Source: Eukaryota sp. TZLM1-RC (taxonomy: Eukaryota; Metamonada: BaSk clade). From it: DNA of 64,000 bases. The notes under the pieces are model-generated. The model had not been told where the DNA came from and did not search any database. It saw only the letters and a program-made list of their open reading frames with translations. Positions 39,702-49,344 of the stretch are shown here, one piece after another. The position numbers and the translations under genes are program-made. Numbering within the stretch: position 1 is the stretch's first letter; every line of letters begins with the position of its first letter. Location: positions 1,054,001-1,118,000 of the forward strand of contig JAUPSS010000001.1 in assembly GCA_040285825.1 (NCBI GenBank), given 5' to 3'.

Positions 39702-40532
39702 ATGTCTTCAGAATATGTAACTGATGATATTCGTAGGGAAGTCGCCAAGAAGTTCATTGAAGACTTCCTCGTCAACACCCAAGACATCAATGATAAAGTA
39801 TCTAAAAAACGACTACGTGCTCTTTATAAGGACAATGTTCCTGAACAGTTTAGGTTTCCTGCACCCCGGGCAAAAGCTTTCTTTTCTCTATTGAGATCTC
39901 ATCTAAACATACCAGCACAAGCAATGACAATGTACATGATAGGATCTGCTCGGCTATTCCCTCACGGTGAAGAAGTCAGCATATCCTCCTTCAAACGCTA
40001 CATGGATTCATTCCAAAAATCCACCCCTCTCCCATCTTCACCCAAACCCACACCTCAACCTACTGTGTCAACACCCAAACAATCACAGTTTCATCGCGCA
40101 GGTTCTCAATATCCAGAACTCTGCATAGCATCTACTCCTGACCACTATCTTGTCCGCATCTTCATCTCTGCGGAGGACGTGGAACTTACATTGTTGGATG
40201 ATATTGAGAATGCTCTTGTAATTGAATATAAAGGTCGTATATTTATGCCCCATAATTACCAAATTGTTTCTAAATCAAATCAAACTAAGATGTCCATTTA
40301 TCTCCAACTTCCTCACGACGCCGATACTTGTACCTTTACCCCTAGAGTTGAAGTCCAAGACCATTGGATTGATGTCTACGTCGGCCGAGCTATGGTAGGG
40401 AGCACTATTGCAACTATTGATTTAATGGATCCGAGGAATGTGGTTCAAGCCACAACAGCTCCTGTTAGCTGGCAGGACATTATACATCATGGCGAGGTTG
40501 ATGACGATGATGATGAAGTGATGAAGGTTTGA
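39702..40532 (+). CDS. Hypothetical protein, possible alpha-crystallin/p23-like C-terminal domain
   Basis: 276 residues from an ATG. Residues 1-115 are helical and charged with no known motif (VAKKFIEDFL, KAFFSLLRSHLNIP). Residues 116-145 are a Pro/Ser/Thr linker. Residues about 145-245 form a strand-rich block (YLVRIFISAEDVELTLLDD, ALVIEY) whose pattern resembles an HSP20/p23 sandwich, and the end is acidic (VDDDDDEVMKV). The fold assignment is an inference from strand pattern only. Intronless, with ordinary codon use. The 3' side leads to an interstitial telomere-like motif. Confidence 0.7.
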   Translation: MSSEYVTDDIRREVAKKFIEDFLVNTQDINDKVSKKRLRALYKDNVPEQFRFPAPRAKAFFSLLRSHLNIPAQAMTMYMIGSARLFPHGEEVSISSFKRYMDSFQKSTPLPSSPKPTPQPTVSTPKQSQFHRAGSQYPELCIASTPDHYLVRIFISAEDVELTLLDDIENALVIEYKGRIFMPHNYQIVSKSNQTKMSIYLQLPHDADTCTFTPRVEVQDHWIDVYVGRAMVGSTIATIDLMDPRNVVQATTAPVSWQDIIHHGEVDDDDDEVMKV

Positions 40533-41244
40533 TTTGCTTTGATTGATTGATTTCTCAATTTATTTTTTTTAATTACTTTGAAATTGAAAGTGGTATTGTT
40601 GGCTTCACTTGTTTGTATTTTTTTGCTTTTTGCGATCGAAGGGAAGTTTGGATCAATCTTAACCCTTTATAATAATCACCTTTACTTTACATTTCACTCT
40701 TATTTGGAGATTTTTTACTACTGTTATTTGGTTGAATTATTTTCACATTTTAATTTTGTTGTTTTTCAACAACATTCAAAAACTTTATTTCCAGGCATTA
40801 ATTCCAATAAATCTCTTTTTATTTCAAATTTCTTTTACGTGTTTTTTTACTTATTTTTTGGTTTTGAATCTGTTCAATACATTGACACATGATCTTAAGC
40901 AACAACGTTAGGTTTAGGGTTAGGGTTAAGTTTTTTTTTAATTTTAAGACAAAGAAATTTTCATAAATACAATTTTCGTAAAAAAGAGATGGTTGCCATC
41001 CAGCATAATCTAAGACAGTAGTTTGTCTGGTGGTTGTTTGAAACGATTTTTCCCGTTAAATTAATTTCCATTCAGGGTTAAAAGAGAAACAACAACAAAG
41101 ATGTTGTTGTTGCTGCTGATACACTAGGTTTAAACATCCGAAGATTTCACGTGATGACGTGGCATTTGTTCAAGAACATGCATCTTGATTAATAAATGCT
41201 CTTTCTTCTGTCTTTTACTTCTTTGGTATTTTTTTTGTTTTTTT
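40533..41244. other. Intergenic with T-rich tract and telomere-like motif
   Basis: A T-rich stretch (40555-40880) gives an open frame without ATG, judged spurious. A TTAGG(G) motif array lies at 40908-40929. A TGATGACGTGGCA motif lies at 41151. Confidence 0.5.
40908..40929 (+). repeat. Short telomere-like (TTAGGG) array
   Basis: Reads TTAGGTTTAGGGTTAGGG then TTAA: about three and a half TTAGGG-type units. Too short to be a functional telomere; TTAGGG is the telomere repeat of many eukaryotes. Confidence 0.6.
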
Positions 41245-43560
41245 ACAATTGAAATTTATTTTCAACGCTAAAAAACATTAAACAAAAAACTAGAACTCAA
41301 TATCCTCAATACACACATCAACATCATCAAATCTTTTAAGCGCGCGATTTTCATACTCAATTCCTAATTGTAACAGTGCTTTGGTCAACATTTCTGGAAT
41401 TGCTTTAAGAATACCAAAAACAATTCTATTGTCCAGAAATTGAAGTTCAATTCTTTTCCTGCTCTTTCTTTTAAACTTCTGAAACCTTCAAGAAATTTAA
41501 TGCCAGATATTCCAATGTTACCAAAAAGAGAAACAGCAAATGGAACCAACTGATACTTGACAAGCTCAACACGTCCTAGCTGAGATAAGGGTTCATTGTA
41601 CTTTTTGATTTTGCTCTTTTCAGCAAAGCAAAGTAGAGTTTCATCTCTTTTAACAAAATCAAAAGCTGAGTCTGTACAAACATCAACAGTGACAACATCA
41701 ACAACTTTAATAACACCATCAGACGCAGGGGTAATTGAATCAGCATGGCGTTTCCCAAAAGTATTTTCATCTTCATTTTCAGGTGACAACCTTGGCACAA
41801 GTGGTTCAACAAAAGCTTCAATGTGATGACTTTTGCACATAGCGTATAGTTGGTCTCTAACAGCATCGTGAACAACTGAGCGATATGTAATATTAAATTT
41901 GCAATTAAATAAATGATTCATATTAATGAGCTGACCACAACGACAAATCAAATCATTTGGCGTACTACATGGCCACAGAAAACACCTCATCCTGAAGACA
42001 GTTGTCCATTGATGATCATTTAATAATAGACCATATACATTTGGAATCTGGGAAATAAGACAACTTGAGCTACTATCCTTGAGGTCAATTAAACATTTTG
42101 CAAAAACGGGATTCTTTTCTTTAGCCAAGCTAAGACGAACAGTGAAATCCAAGTTTTAACATTTTTTTCTGCAATTTAGCATATGCAAATTTCAAGGAAA
42201 TAAAACTTCTGGGTGGAATTTCTTGAATATCAGCAGGAAAGCATTTGGACCATTTGTGAGGAGAGATGGATTCAATTTCACTCTGCAAACACACTTCATA
42301 GTCACTAACACAACATTCTATTAAATGTTTGTTTTCAGGAAAACGTTTCAAAAATTCTGCAATTTGAATTAGAAAATTTGCCTAGTGATATCTGGATTCA
42401 GTGTTTTCCTCAAAATGTTCAAGAAATTCCCACTCGATCACTTCCAAATTTACGTTTTTGCTTGAAAAAGCTTCAGCACCATCTGGTTAAATTATATGAA
42501 GGCTTGGATTATGAAGTAAGACTTGGCTTGGCCAAAACTAAAAATCCCGCTTTCGGTAATTTTTTAAAGGATATTCGTGATAGTTCAGCTGCTGCTTTAG
42601 TAACTCAAGTTCCCTCTATTTATGGACTTTTGTTAAAAGACAATGAATGGCTTCTAAACATGCGTTTTCGTTGTTTTCTGTGGCCAAACAATTTGCCCAA
42701 TCATTTAACTTGTAAATGTGGTAAACCTCTTTTGTTTACTCATCTTTTGAACTGTAAACATTTCATTACGTTTAGAAGCAAAGTGCATAATAACGTCAGG
42801 GACCAAATTTATGTAATGTGCAAATCATATCGTGTAGATTCCTTTTTAGAACCGCTGTTATCAAAATTAATTCTTGATGATCCCAATATTGATAGTACGC
42901 GTTACAACAGAGCTTCTATGGGTCTGACTAGAGGTGATCTAGTTGTTCCTGGTTTAAATGGTAGTTTTACTATTTTGGACGCCATGTCTATTGACCCTTG
43001 TAATTCCTCTGACGAACATTTCATTAACTCGGATGTAAATAATCCTCTTCTTGCAGGGGAAAAATATAAAATTGCTAAATATGCGAAACCCATTTCCTCG
43101 GTTAATGAAAATTCTCATGCCCACTATAATTTATGTCCATTTGTTTTTTCTTTGCTTGGATCTCTAGGTAAGGCTGCTATGGCTTTCCTTGAGGATTTTG
43201 TTGTAGTTGTAAAGGAAAGAACTGGAAGAATTTTCAATCGTGTTTACTGGCAAAACAGGATTGTATTTTCTATTTTTAAGGGAATGGTAACACTAATTTC
43301 TGATTCACTATCTTCTTTTGGGAAATTTTCTGAATCTTTAGCGATTAATTGTTTTGATGTAGGGGAGGCAGGTTTTGAGGATGTGGAGTTTTAATTGTGT
43401 ATTTCATATTTGTTGTTAAATAAAAATAAACAATTATCAAAAAAAATTCAAAAACAAAATTTTTGCCTCCACCGAGGAATGCCGCTTTACACAAATATTT
43501 GGATTTGTGAAAATCCAGGCCTCCCAATTCTGTGCTACAAAAAATTTAACTACGTCAAAA
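41245..43560 (-). mobile_element. LINE A1 copy, interrupted by LINE A2
   Basis: The minus-strand A1 element reads from about 43560 (IFCSTELGGLDFHKSKYLCKAAFLGGGKNFVFEF, RT thumb) to 43442, is interrupted by A2 (42358-43441), and resumes at 42357 with LKRFPENKHLIECCVSDYEV down to the AT-rich 3' end near 41245. The endonuclease part (frame 41385-42152) has CRCGQLINMNHLFNC...HDAVRD, ITPASDGVIKVVDVVTVDVC and KIKKYNEPLS. Frame breaks occur near 42140 (thumb to endonuclease) and 41440 (near the C-terminus). It is old enough to have been hit by A2. Confidence 0.85.
42358..43441 (+). mobile_element. LINE A2 copy inserted into LINE A1, long open endonuclease frame
   Basis: Frame 42378-43394 (338 codons, open; the first ATG is not necessarily the native start) holds the end of the RT region (LRFCLKKLQHHL, LLLKDNEWLLNMRFRCFLWP), the CKCGKPLLFTHLLNC zinc knuckle, RSKVHNNVRDQ, then RGDLVVPGLNGSFTILDAMSIDPCN (PD-D core) and KIAKYAKP. 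It is flanked by AAAAATTC at 42350-42357 and 43442-43449, a target-site duplication of 8 bp. It is 5'-truncated, as is usual for non-LTR copies. The best template for subfamily A2. Confidence 0.9.
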
Positions 43561-43589
43561 AGAAGAATCAATATCGAATCAATATCGAT

Positions 43590-43735
43590 GTTGAAGATGA
43601 CTTCTGATGCTTTGCTTTCTCTTGAATCTCACTAGAAAGAGTTGCATGATGTTGTTTTGTTTTGGGAAAGAAGGATTATTTAGATGTTGATTTATATGTT
43701 TTCTAATAAATAAATATATTTCAAAAACACAAAAT
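43590..43735 (+). mobile_element. LINE A2 3' tail fragment
   Basis: The DALLSLESH...LG.RRII-type C-terminal coding remnant and the DVDL stop plus AATAAATAAATAT tail are recognisable. A frame stop (TAG) lies inside. Fragment only. Confidence 0.75.
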
Positions 43736-44285
43736 CTCCTCTTTCATCTCTTTTCGAATTTAGCTCGATTTAGCTATATTACGACAGGACTATTCATCCA
43801 CACGGAAGAAGTTGAATGAAATCATGCAGTTTCGTCCAAGTGCAGTGCAATGATCAGCCAAGTAAATGAATATGATGTTGTATTGTTTCCACTAAGTTCT
43901 TCATAAAATTATTTTTGAAGCTGATTAATGAACGAGCTGAGCTCATTGAGCTCTGATCACTCATAGTATTGTTTATTTACTGCTTCAACTGAATTTACAA
44001 TTTATATTGATGAGAAATGTATCCAAAAATGATACTGTGAGTAGTTAAAGAAATCATTTGTTGTTAAAATATCTTCTTAAATATCTTCCTAATATCTTCT
44101 TAAGTCATTTATGAGGATTAGAGCAAAATTTTAAACACTGAAGTTCTTTGTTACTGAATTCAGACAATCTGATCTGGTAGAAATCCAATTGTAACTAGTT
44201 AAAACTTTTGAAAGAAGTGATAAAATTCAAAAAATATTATAAGGAAAATTTTACACAAAGAGAAAATAAAAGTAAAACAATGAAT
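43736..44285. other. Intergenic, no gene seen
   Basis: AT-rich sequence 3' of the nucleotidyltransferase-like gene. It contains clustered near-repeats of AAATATCTTCTTA around 44070-44105. Nothing else supported. Confidence 0.4.
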
Positions 44286-46067
44286 CTAAAACTTGGCCTT
44301 GAAATACTGGCCATAGTATTCTTCTGGCTTTTGAATAATGGGATTAATGGAAGAAGTCAATTGTGTCTGAGGATCTTCCAAAATCCAATTAAGAGATGTA
44401 AAATCAGCATTTTCAAACTTTTCCTTATACATTTCAATAGTAACAGCAAGTTGTTGGTCAATAATGTCCATTAAATACTGACGTCTTTGGCTTTGGCAAT
44501 TACCTTCCTTGAATAAAACATCACAAATTTCGGGAAGTGTTTTGATGTTGATTAGTTCAAAAATACTCTTAGTATTGAGCTTGCCTTGATTGTAAATATT
44601 GCCTCTAAGGTTCCTAAAGATATTGTTAATCATACCAATAGTGATATGAGGTCCCTTGGTGATGACAGAATCATCATATCCTTCTGAAATCCAATAAAAG
44701 TTGTCCTTTCCACGAACAAGATTGGAAACATTCAAATGAGCAGCTCTAATGTTAAAACTGGGAAAAATAGACAAACCTGAAATTGTTAAGATGAGTAATT
44801 GAATAATCACAGTCTCCATCTTCTTCTTCCATGACATCCGAGAACTGATTTCTATGGAAACAGCCTACACGGATGGCATTTCCATCAATAGAGTTGGTCG
44901 AGAAGGTCAAATAAGGTAAATCTACCACTTCAGGGACGCCCCATTTGTGATTTCTAGTTGGTATCTTTGCCATGTCCAAGTTTGGTAAAACAATAGCGAA
45001 TCCACGTTGGAAATACTTTTTCAAACGGGCTTCAAAAGTGGTGGATCTTCTGGCAGTGTCTACAACATTAATACGACGACCAACAGAAAGTAATCCCAAA
45101 CTGGTGAGCCATACATTAGATCCATCAAAGGCAACAGAGGAAGAACCTAAATCAAAACCTGAAATTATTAAAATAAAAGAAACAAACCATGTAGGAGTTC
45201 AGAAATAGAAGAGTATAATCGTAGGATTACTTGAATAATCAAAGCATCAACTCTAATAGTGATTGAATTCTTTGTTCTATATTGCTCCAAATGAGGAAGA
45301 TAGAATGAAGATGGACACCCTGGGAACTGTTTATCAAAGTCTTCGTTAGTAACAAAGATGGTGGATCCACTTCGTTTAAATTGCAAAGTTTGGGATAGAG
45401 TCTCAATCAAGTTCTCCTTAAACTTCTTGGCCTCTTCAGAAAGGGCTTCTTGGCTTTGTTGGCTATTTCTACCAAACTTAGTGGGTGCTCTTCTGGAATT
45501 GAAACTGGTTTGGCTTGTGTTCTGGCTATCAGTGGACTTGGTTTCAAAATTAGCTTTAGTGAGAATAGTGGCTACATTATCGAGGTATTTGGCCCTTTCA
45601 GTTTCGATGATGCAATCTCTGATATCATCCAACAGTTTGTGAACTCTGCGATCACCTTCTTCCTTGCTAGTAAGGCCATGTACAAAAATGTCAATATCAG
45701 CACTGCTTCTGTAACGTGTGGAGGAAGAGTCACTGATAAGTTCTTGTACAGATCCACCAGCAATTACAAGATTGTCAAAGGGAAGGGTTTTGAAGAGTGC
45801 TGAAGTAAGTCATGTTGATCAAAACATACGGTATTTCTTGTAGAAATTGAGTCTAAACTCATCGATATCAGTGCATAAGTTTTGCTGATTATAAGATTGT
45901 CTTCCTTGCACAAGGGTAGGAAGAGAGTAATCCCAGGGGATAGATTCAAGGGCTGATAAAGGATGTATATCTTCAGTAACGCCAATGTAGCGATGCTTCT
46001 GAAGTTAGAAGACATACAATGAACACACAGCATCGATTTGGAGTACTTCTTTAACAGAGGCAATCAT
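44286..46067 (-). CDS. Nucleotidyltransferase-fold protein, five exons with 29-31 nt introns
   Basis: Exons by my reading: 46067-46029, 45998-45830, 45799-45188, 45158-44777 and 44745-44286; introns of 30, 30, 29 and 31 nt, each GT...AG and each restoring the frame. The product is 553 residues. Residues 80-111 read LVIAGGSVQEL...RYRSSADIDIFVHG: GGS plus DxD (Asp104, Asp106), the core of a polymerase-beta-like nucleotidyltransferase. Residues about 110-270 include a Ser/Gln-rich insert and LLHGFDLGSS, in which Asp276 may be a third acidic ligand, followed by RRSTTFEARLKKYFQRGFAIVLP. That pattern resembles a nucleotidyltransferase-like domain I recall from some protist and large-virus proteins, without a known substrate. 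The C-terminus (about 390-553) has no motif. Cellular role unknown. Confidence 0.75.
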
Positions 46068-46298
46068 TGTGGTTGATCAAATTGAATCAATTGATTTTTT
46101 TGACCTTTTTGCACAATGACAGATTTACCCAACTAAATTTGTATGGCAATTGATCAGATAATTTGAGACATTTGGTGGATTTGTATGGTCGAGCTATGAC
46201 TGTTTCGGATAGGTCTTCCTATATACAGATTTCATAGCAATCAGTTTTAATTAGTATATTATGGTCACTTTCTGGTATTATGTTGAGCTGTTTGACAA

Positions 46299-46509
46299 TG
46301 AATTTCCATTGATCACTTTGTGCTTTTCTTTTTATGCGACATATTTAGTGCCCCTGAAAACCAAGAAAACGCCACTTATTCTATTTCTCGCTTTTGTAGT
46401 ATTGATGAAATCTAAATACAAACACAAATACAATAAAGAAGTACTAAAATACAAGAAACACGTTAACCAAAATGAGCACAAGGTAAAAAATAACAATTAC
46501 AAATTATGA
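46299..46509 (+). repeat. Duplicated segment S, complete copy
   Basis: Nearly identical to 52355-52458 followed by 53463-53578, i.e. the second copy with a 1-kb insertion. The segment has an open frame (46261-46509) encoding one hydrophobic stretch (PLILFLAFVVLM) and a very basic tail (KSKYKHKYNKEVLKYKKH), perhaps the 3' end of a membrane-protein gene. No homologue recognised. Confidence 0.75.
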
Positions 46510-46513
46510 TGCT

Positions 46514-46711
46514 GACAAACAACTAAAAACTGAAAATAAACAAGAAGAACCTCAACAGTTTTGCTAAAAATAACTAAACAACATAAATCTTCCTATACTA
46601 GAAGTGTTTGGCTTGTTTACCCTAGTTTAAGAAACAAACCCACAAAGGAGGTATCAACGAAGTGATATAAAATACAGAATTAATAAATTAATAAAATAAA
46701 TAAATTCTTTA
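46514..46711 (+). repeat. Repeat R, copy 3 (partial)
   Basis: Matches about 200 bp of repeat R (55553-55743): from ACAACTAAAAACTGAAAATA through a region with ACACTTCTAGTATAGG-complement to AATAAATTCTTTA. It then gives way to an AT microsatellite. Confidence 0.85.
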
Positions 46712-47298
46712 TATAATATATATATATTATAATATATTCAGAAACGAGTTCACTTTATGCATCTGCATAGGGTATGATGAAATGTCTTTGAGTGAATCAA
46801 ATCCTTTATTGAAGTGTTTCGATAATATGGTGCAATAATTACCTATTGATTTTTGAGTTCAAAATTTCAGTATCTTCTAGGGTTAGAACAAATTTGATTT
46901 GGTAAATTCATTGAAATCTGAGCCCAGACCACTTCGATTTTCTATTGAGTGGGTTACGGGTTATATGAGCCTACTGCTGGGGCGGTGGAGGCGTGGGAAT
47001 AGAGAGTTCGGGGAGGAGCTGTGGAACGGCGTGATTGGCCGAATGTTTGCTTGGAGGGAAGTCTTGGATTGTAATACACGGGTCCAGGTGTATGAAGTCT
47101 TTGCCTAAAGTGTCATTTTCATTATGGGGATTCTCATGTAGCACGATATGCCCAAAATTGAGTAATAAATGGTGGTCTAGATGGGGCACATATAGAATGT
47201 AACAAATATGTGAAATGGCACGTAGTGATGATGATCATTGAAATTAGGCATGAAGGAATGTTCATTGGCAATTTTGGTAATTATCTCATTTTCTCACA
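46712..47298. other. Intergenic upstream of the RING-kinase-LRR gene
   Basis: Starts with a TATATATATA tract (46720-46738). A GC-rich patch at 46975-47050, unlike its surroundings, has a G-rich plus strand (GGGGCGGTGGAGG). Short ORFs on both strands are not recognised; the patch could be promoter or a remnant of something else. Confidence 0.4.
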
Positions 47299-49344
47299 AT
47301 GCTCTCGTGTCCATATTGTTCAATGGATTTCAACGAAGAGTCTCGTGTGCCACTGGTTGTTTGTAGTCAGCGTCATAGTGTATGCGCTGTATGCTCTGAT
47401 GCTGTGGAATCCTGTCCGATCTGCAATGAAGATATCCTGCCGTCACCGGAAGTCAACATCAGTTTGCGCGATATAGCCAAAGCTTCTTGCAAGGAGGACC
47501 TCTGTGTACACATTCCCTCTAACCAGGTCAAACTTTTGCACATGATTGGACAAGGAGGATATGCACAGGTGTTTGCCGCTTCTTGGTTTGATTCAGACGT
47601 CGCCGCCAAGACTGTTGCTCTCACAGAAGAAGGTAAGAAACGACTGAGGAAAGAGATTGGTATTATGGCCAAGATTGATCATCCCTTTATCCTCCGCGTT
47701 TTTGGTCTGGTCAGCTTAATGGACAGACTCGCCATAATTATGGAACTTGCTGAAGGTTCTCTGCCAGTGCCGTCAAGATTGACTAAACAAAGTCTCTTGT
47801 TTGCCAAGAAGATCTGCCAGGCAGTCCGTTTTCTGCACTCCAAATCACTTGTGCATGGAGATCTCAAGCCCGAGAACATTCTTTTTGTCAATGGGCAAAT
47901 CAAATTAGCCGATTTTGGAACATCCAGGACTGTTGCCAAGACTTCCACGGCTACCAATCTATCATGTACAGCACGGTATGCAGCCTTGGAACAGTTTGAG
48001 AACAAATTGTCTCTTGCCTCAGACATCTATGCAATTGGAATCATCCTTTGTGAGTTACTTTGTAATTATAGGCCATTTGTCAATATGGATCAGATTGCCA
48101 TAATGGGAGCTAAGTATTTTAAGACACCATTTGCTTTGGGTGAACACGTTCCCAGTGTGCTCAAAGAATTAATCGCCCAATGTTGCTCTTCAGATCCAGC
48201 TGCCAGACCAAGTATTGCTCAAGTTCTTCTAGTTTTGGATCAATTGGATGACTTTGCTGAAGAAGGTGATGAAAATTCTATTAATATTAACAATGATGCT
48301 CAAACGCAACTGCAATCTGCCAACTCTACAATCGAGTCTCTACGAAAGAATGTTACTGATTTGGAGGCTTCCAGTCAACAACTCACCAACGATTTGACAG
48401 AACGGGATTCCAGAATTGCCCGGTTGGAAGAAAAAAGGGCCGGTATCAATGCTTCCAATCAACACCTCAGTCACTCTTTGGAAGAATGTGATGCTAGAAT
48501 TGCCACCATGGAAGAAGCTTTAAATGCCAGCAAGGCCGGTATTGCTGAGAAAGATACAGAAATTGCCAACCTTAGATCTACCATTGATGAATTGGAAAAG
48601 CAAAATACTCTACTCAGTAGAACTAATTCTGATCTAGCAAGCAGAATTGCTGACCTTGCAGCATTGTTGAAAGAGTGCCACTGTAATCAACCTTTGAACA
48701 ATATCGATGATCATCATTCTCCATCTAAGGATGAAATTTTGGAAGACATCAAGTCGAATGTAAATTGGAATGGTTTGGGTGATGGAGTGAAGAAGGGTGT
48801 TGAGGGTTTGGTTGATGGTTCTATCACTGAATTGTATCTTCCGTCCAACAACATTACCTCTGAAGGCGCTAGTGCTATCGCCCGTGCTCTGGAGAGTAAT
48901 TCCACTCTGACTAAATTGAATCTTAGGGACAACAAAATTACCTCTGAAGGCGCTAGTGCTCTCGCCCGTGCTCTGGAGAGCAATTCCACTCTGACTGAAT
49001 TGAGTCTTGAAGGCAACAACATTACCGATGAAGGCGCTAGTGCTCTCGCCCGTGCTCTGGAGAGAAATTCTACTCTGACTACATTGGATCTTTGGAACAA
49101 CAAAATTACCGATGAAGGCGCTAGTGCTCTCGCCCGTGCTCTGGAGAGCAATTCCACTCTGACTACATTGTATCTTTGTGACAACAACATTACCTCTGAA
49201 GGCGCTAGTGCTCTCGCCCGTGCTCTGGAGAGCAATTCCACTCTGACTACATTGTATCTTTGGAACAACAACATTAGCAATTCAACCAAATCCAGACTTC
49301 GACAAATAGCATCTAATCGTCCTTCTCTTAAAATTGTCGTTTAA
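47299..49344 (+). CDS. RING-type + TKL-like protein kinase + coiled coil + RNI-type LRR protein
   Basis: 681 residues from an ATG, no introns. A zinc-binding module at 4-42 (C4, C7, C22, H26, C29, C32, C39, C42) has RING-finger spacing, suggesting an E3 ligase or adaptor. Kinase about 78-320: glycine loop GQGGYAQVF 84-92, Lys104, HGDLKPEN with Asp188 (the usual HRD Arg is Gly, common in Arg-independent TKL kinases), DFG 205-207 then TSR. Residues about 335-455 form a heptad-rich coiled coil. Residues about 495-681 carry five 28-residue RNI-type leucine-rich repeats (ITSEGASALARALESNSTL) plus a final half repeat. The DNA of these repeats is almost identical, so the array is recent or being homogenised. 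The domain set implies sensing through the LRR and signalling through kinase and ubiquitin, cytosolic. No partner is visible. Confidence 0.85.
   Translation: MLSCPYCSMDFNEESRVPLVVCSQRHSVCAVCSDAVESCPICNEDILPSPEVNISLRDIAKASCKEDLCVHIPSNQVKLLHMIGQGGYAQVFAASWFDSDVAAKTVALTEEGKKRLRKEIGIMAKIDHPFILRVFGLVSLMDRLAIIMELAEGSLPVPSRLTKQSLLFAKKICQAVRFLHSKSLVHGDLKPENILFVNGQIKLADFGTSRTVAKTSTATNLSCTARYAALEQFENKLSLASDIYAIGIILCELLCNYRPFVNMDQIAIMGAKYFKTPFALGEHVPSVLKELIAQCCSSDPAARPSIAQVLLVLDQLDDFAEEGDENSININNDAQTQLQSANSTIESLRKNVTDLEASSQQLTNDLTERDSRIARLEEKRAGINASNQHLSHSLEECDARIATMEEALNASKAGIAEKDTEIANLRSTIDELEKQNTLLSRTNSDLASRIADLAALLKECHCNQPLNNIDDHHSPSKDEILEDIKSNVNWNGLGDGVKKGVEGLVDGSITELYLPSNNITSEGASAIARALESNSTLTKLNLRDNKITSEGASALARALESNSTLTELSLEGNNITDEGASALARALERNSTLTTLDLWNNKITDEGASALARALESNSTLTTLYLCDNNITSEGASALARALESNSTLTTLYLWNNNISNSTKSRLRQIASNRPSLKIVV
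48835..49290 (+). repeat. 84-bp tandem repeat encoding the LRR units
   Basis: Five units of 84 bp, each with the shared core GGCGCTAGTGCTCTCGCCCG and CTGGAGAG; differences are concentrated in the codons for the variable LxLxxN segment (LNLRDNK, LSLEGNN, LDLWNNK, LYLCDNN, LYLWNNN). Confidence 0.9.

Noticed and set aside
40578-40892. Hydrophobic ORF of 104 codons after the 39702 gene
   Set aside because: Opens with TTG, no in-frame ATG near its start, and sits in a T-rich tract that creates Phe/Leu-rich frames by composition.
45358-45803. Two plus-strand ORFs across the nucleotidyltransferase gene
   Set aside because: Antisense to well-supported exons with DxD motif and frame-restoring introns.
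46720-46740. TATATATA tract as promoter TATA box
   Set aside because: It is a simple microsatellite next to a repeat end, more than 550 bp from the next start codon.
48714-49289. Minus-strand ORF of 191 codons with regular repeats
   Set aside because: Shadow of the LRR repeat array of the plus-strand RING-kinase gene; its repetition is inherited from the 84-bp units.
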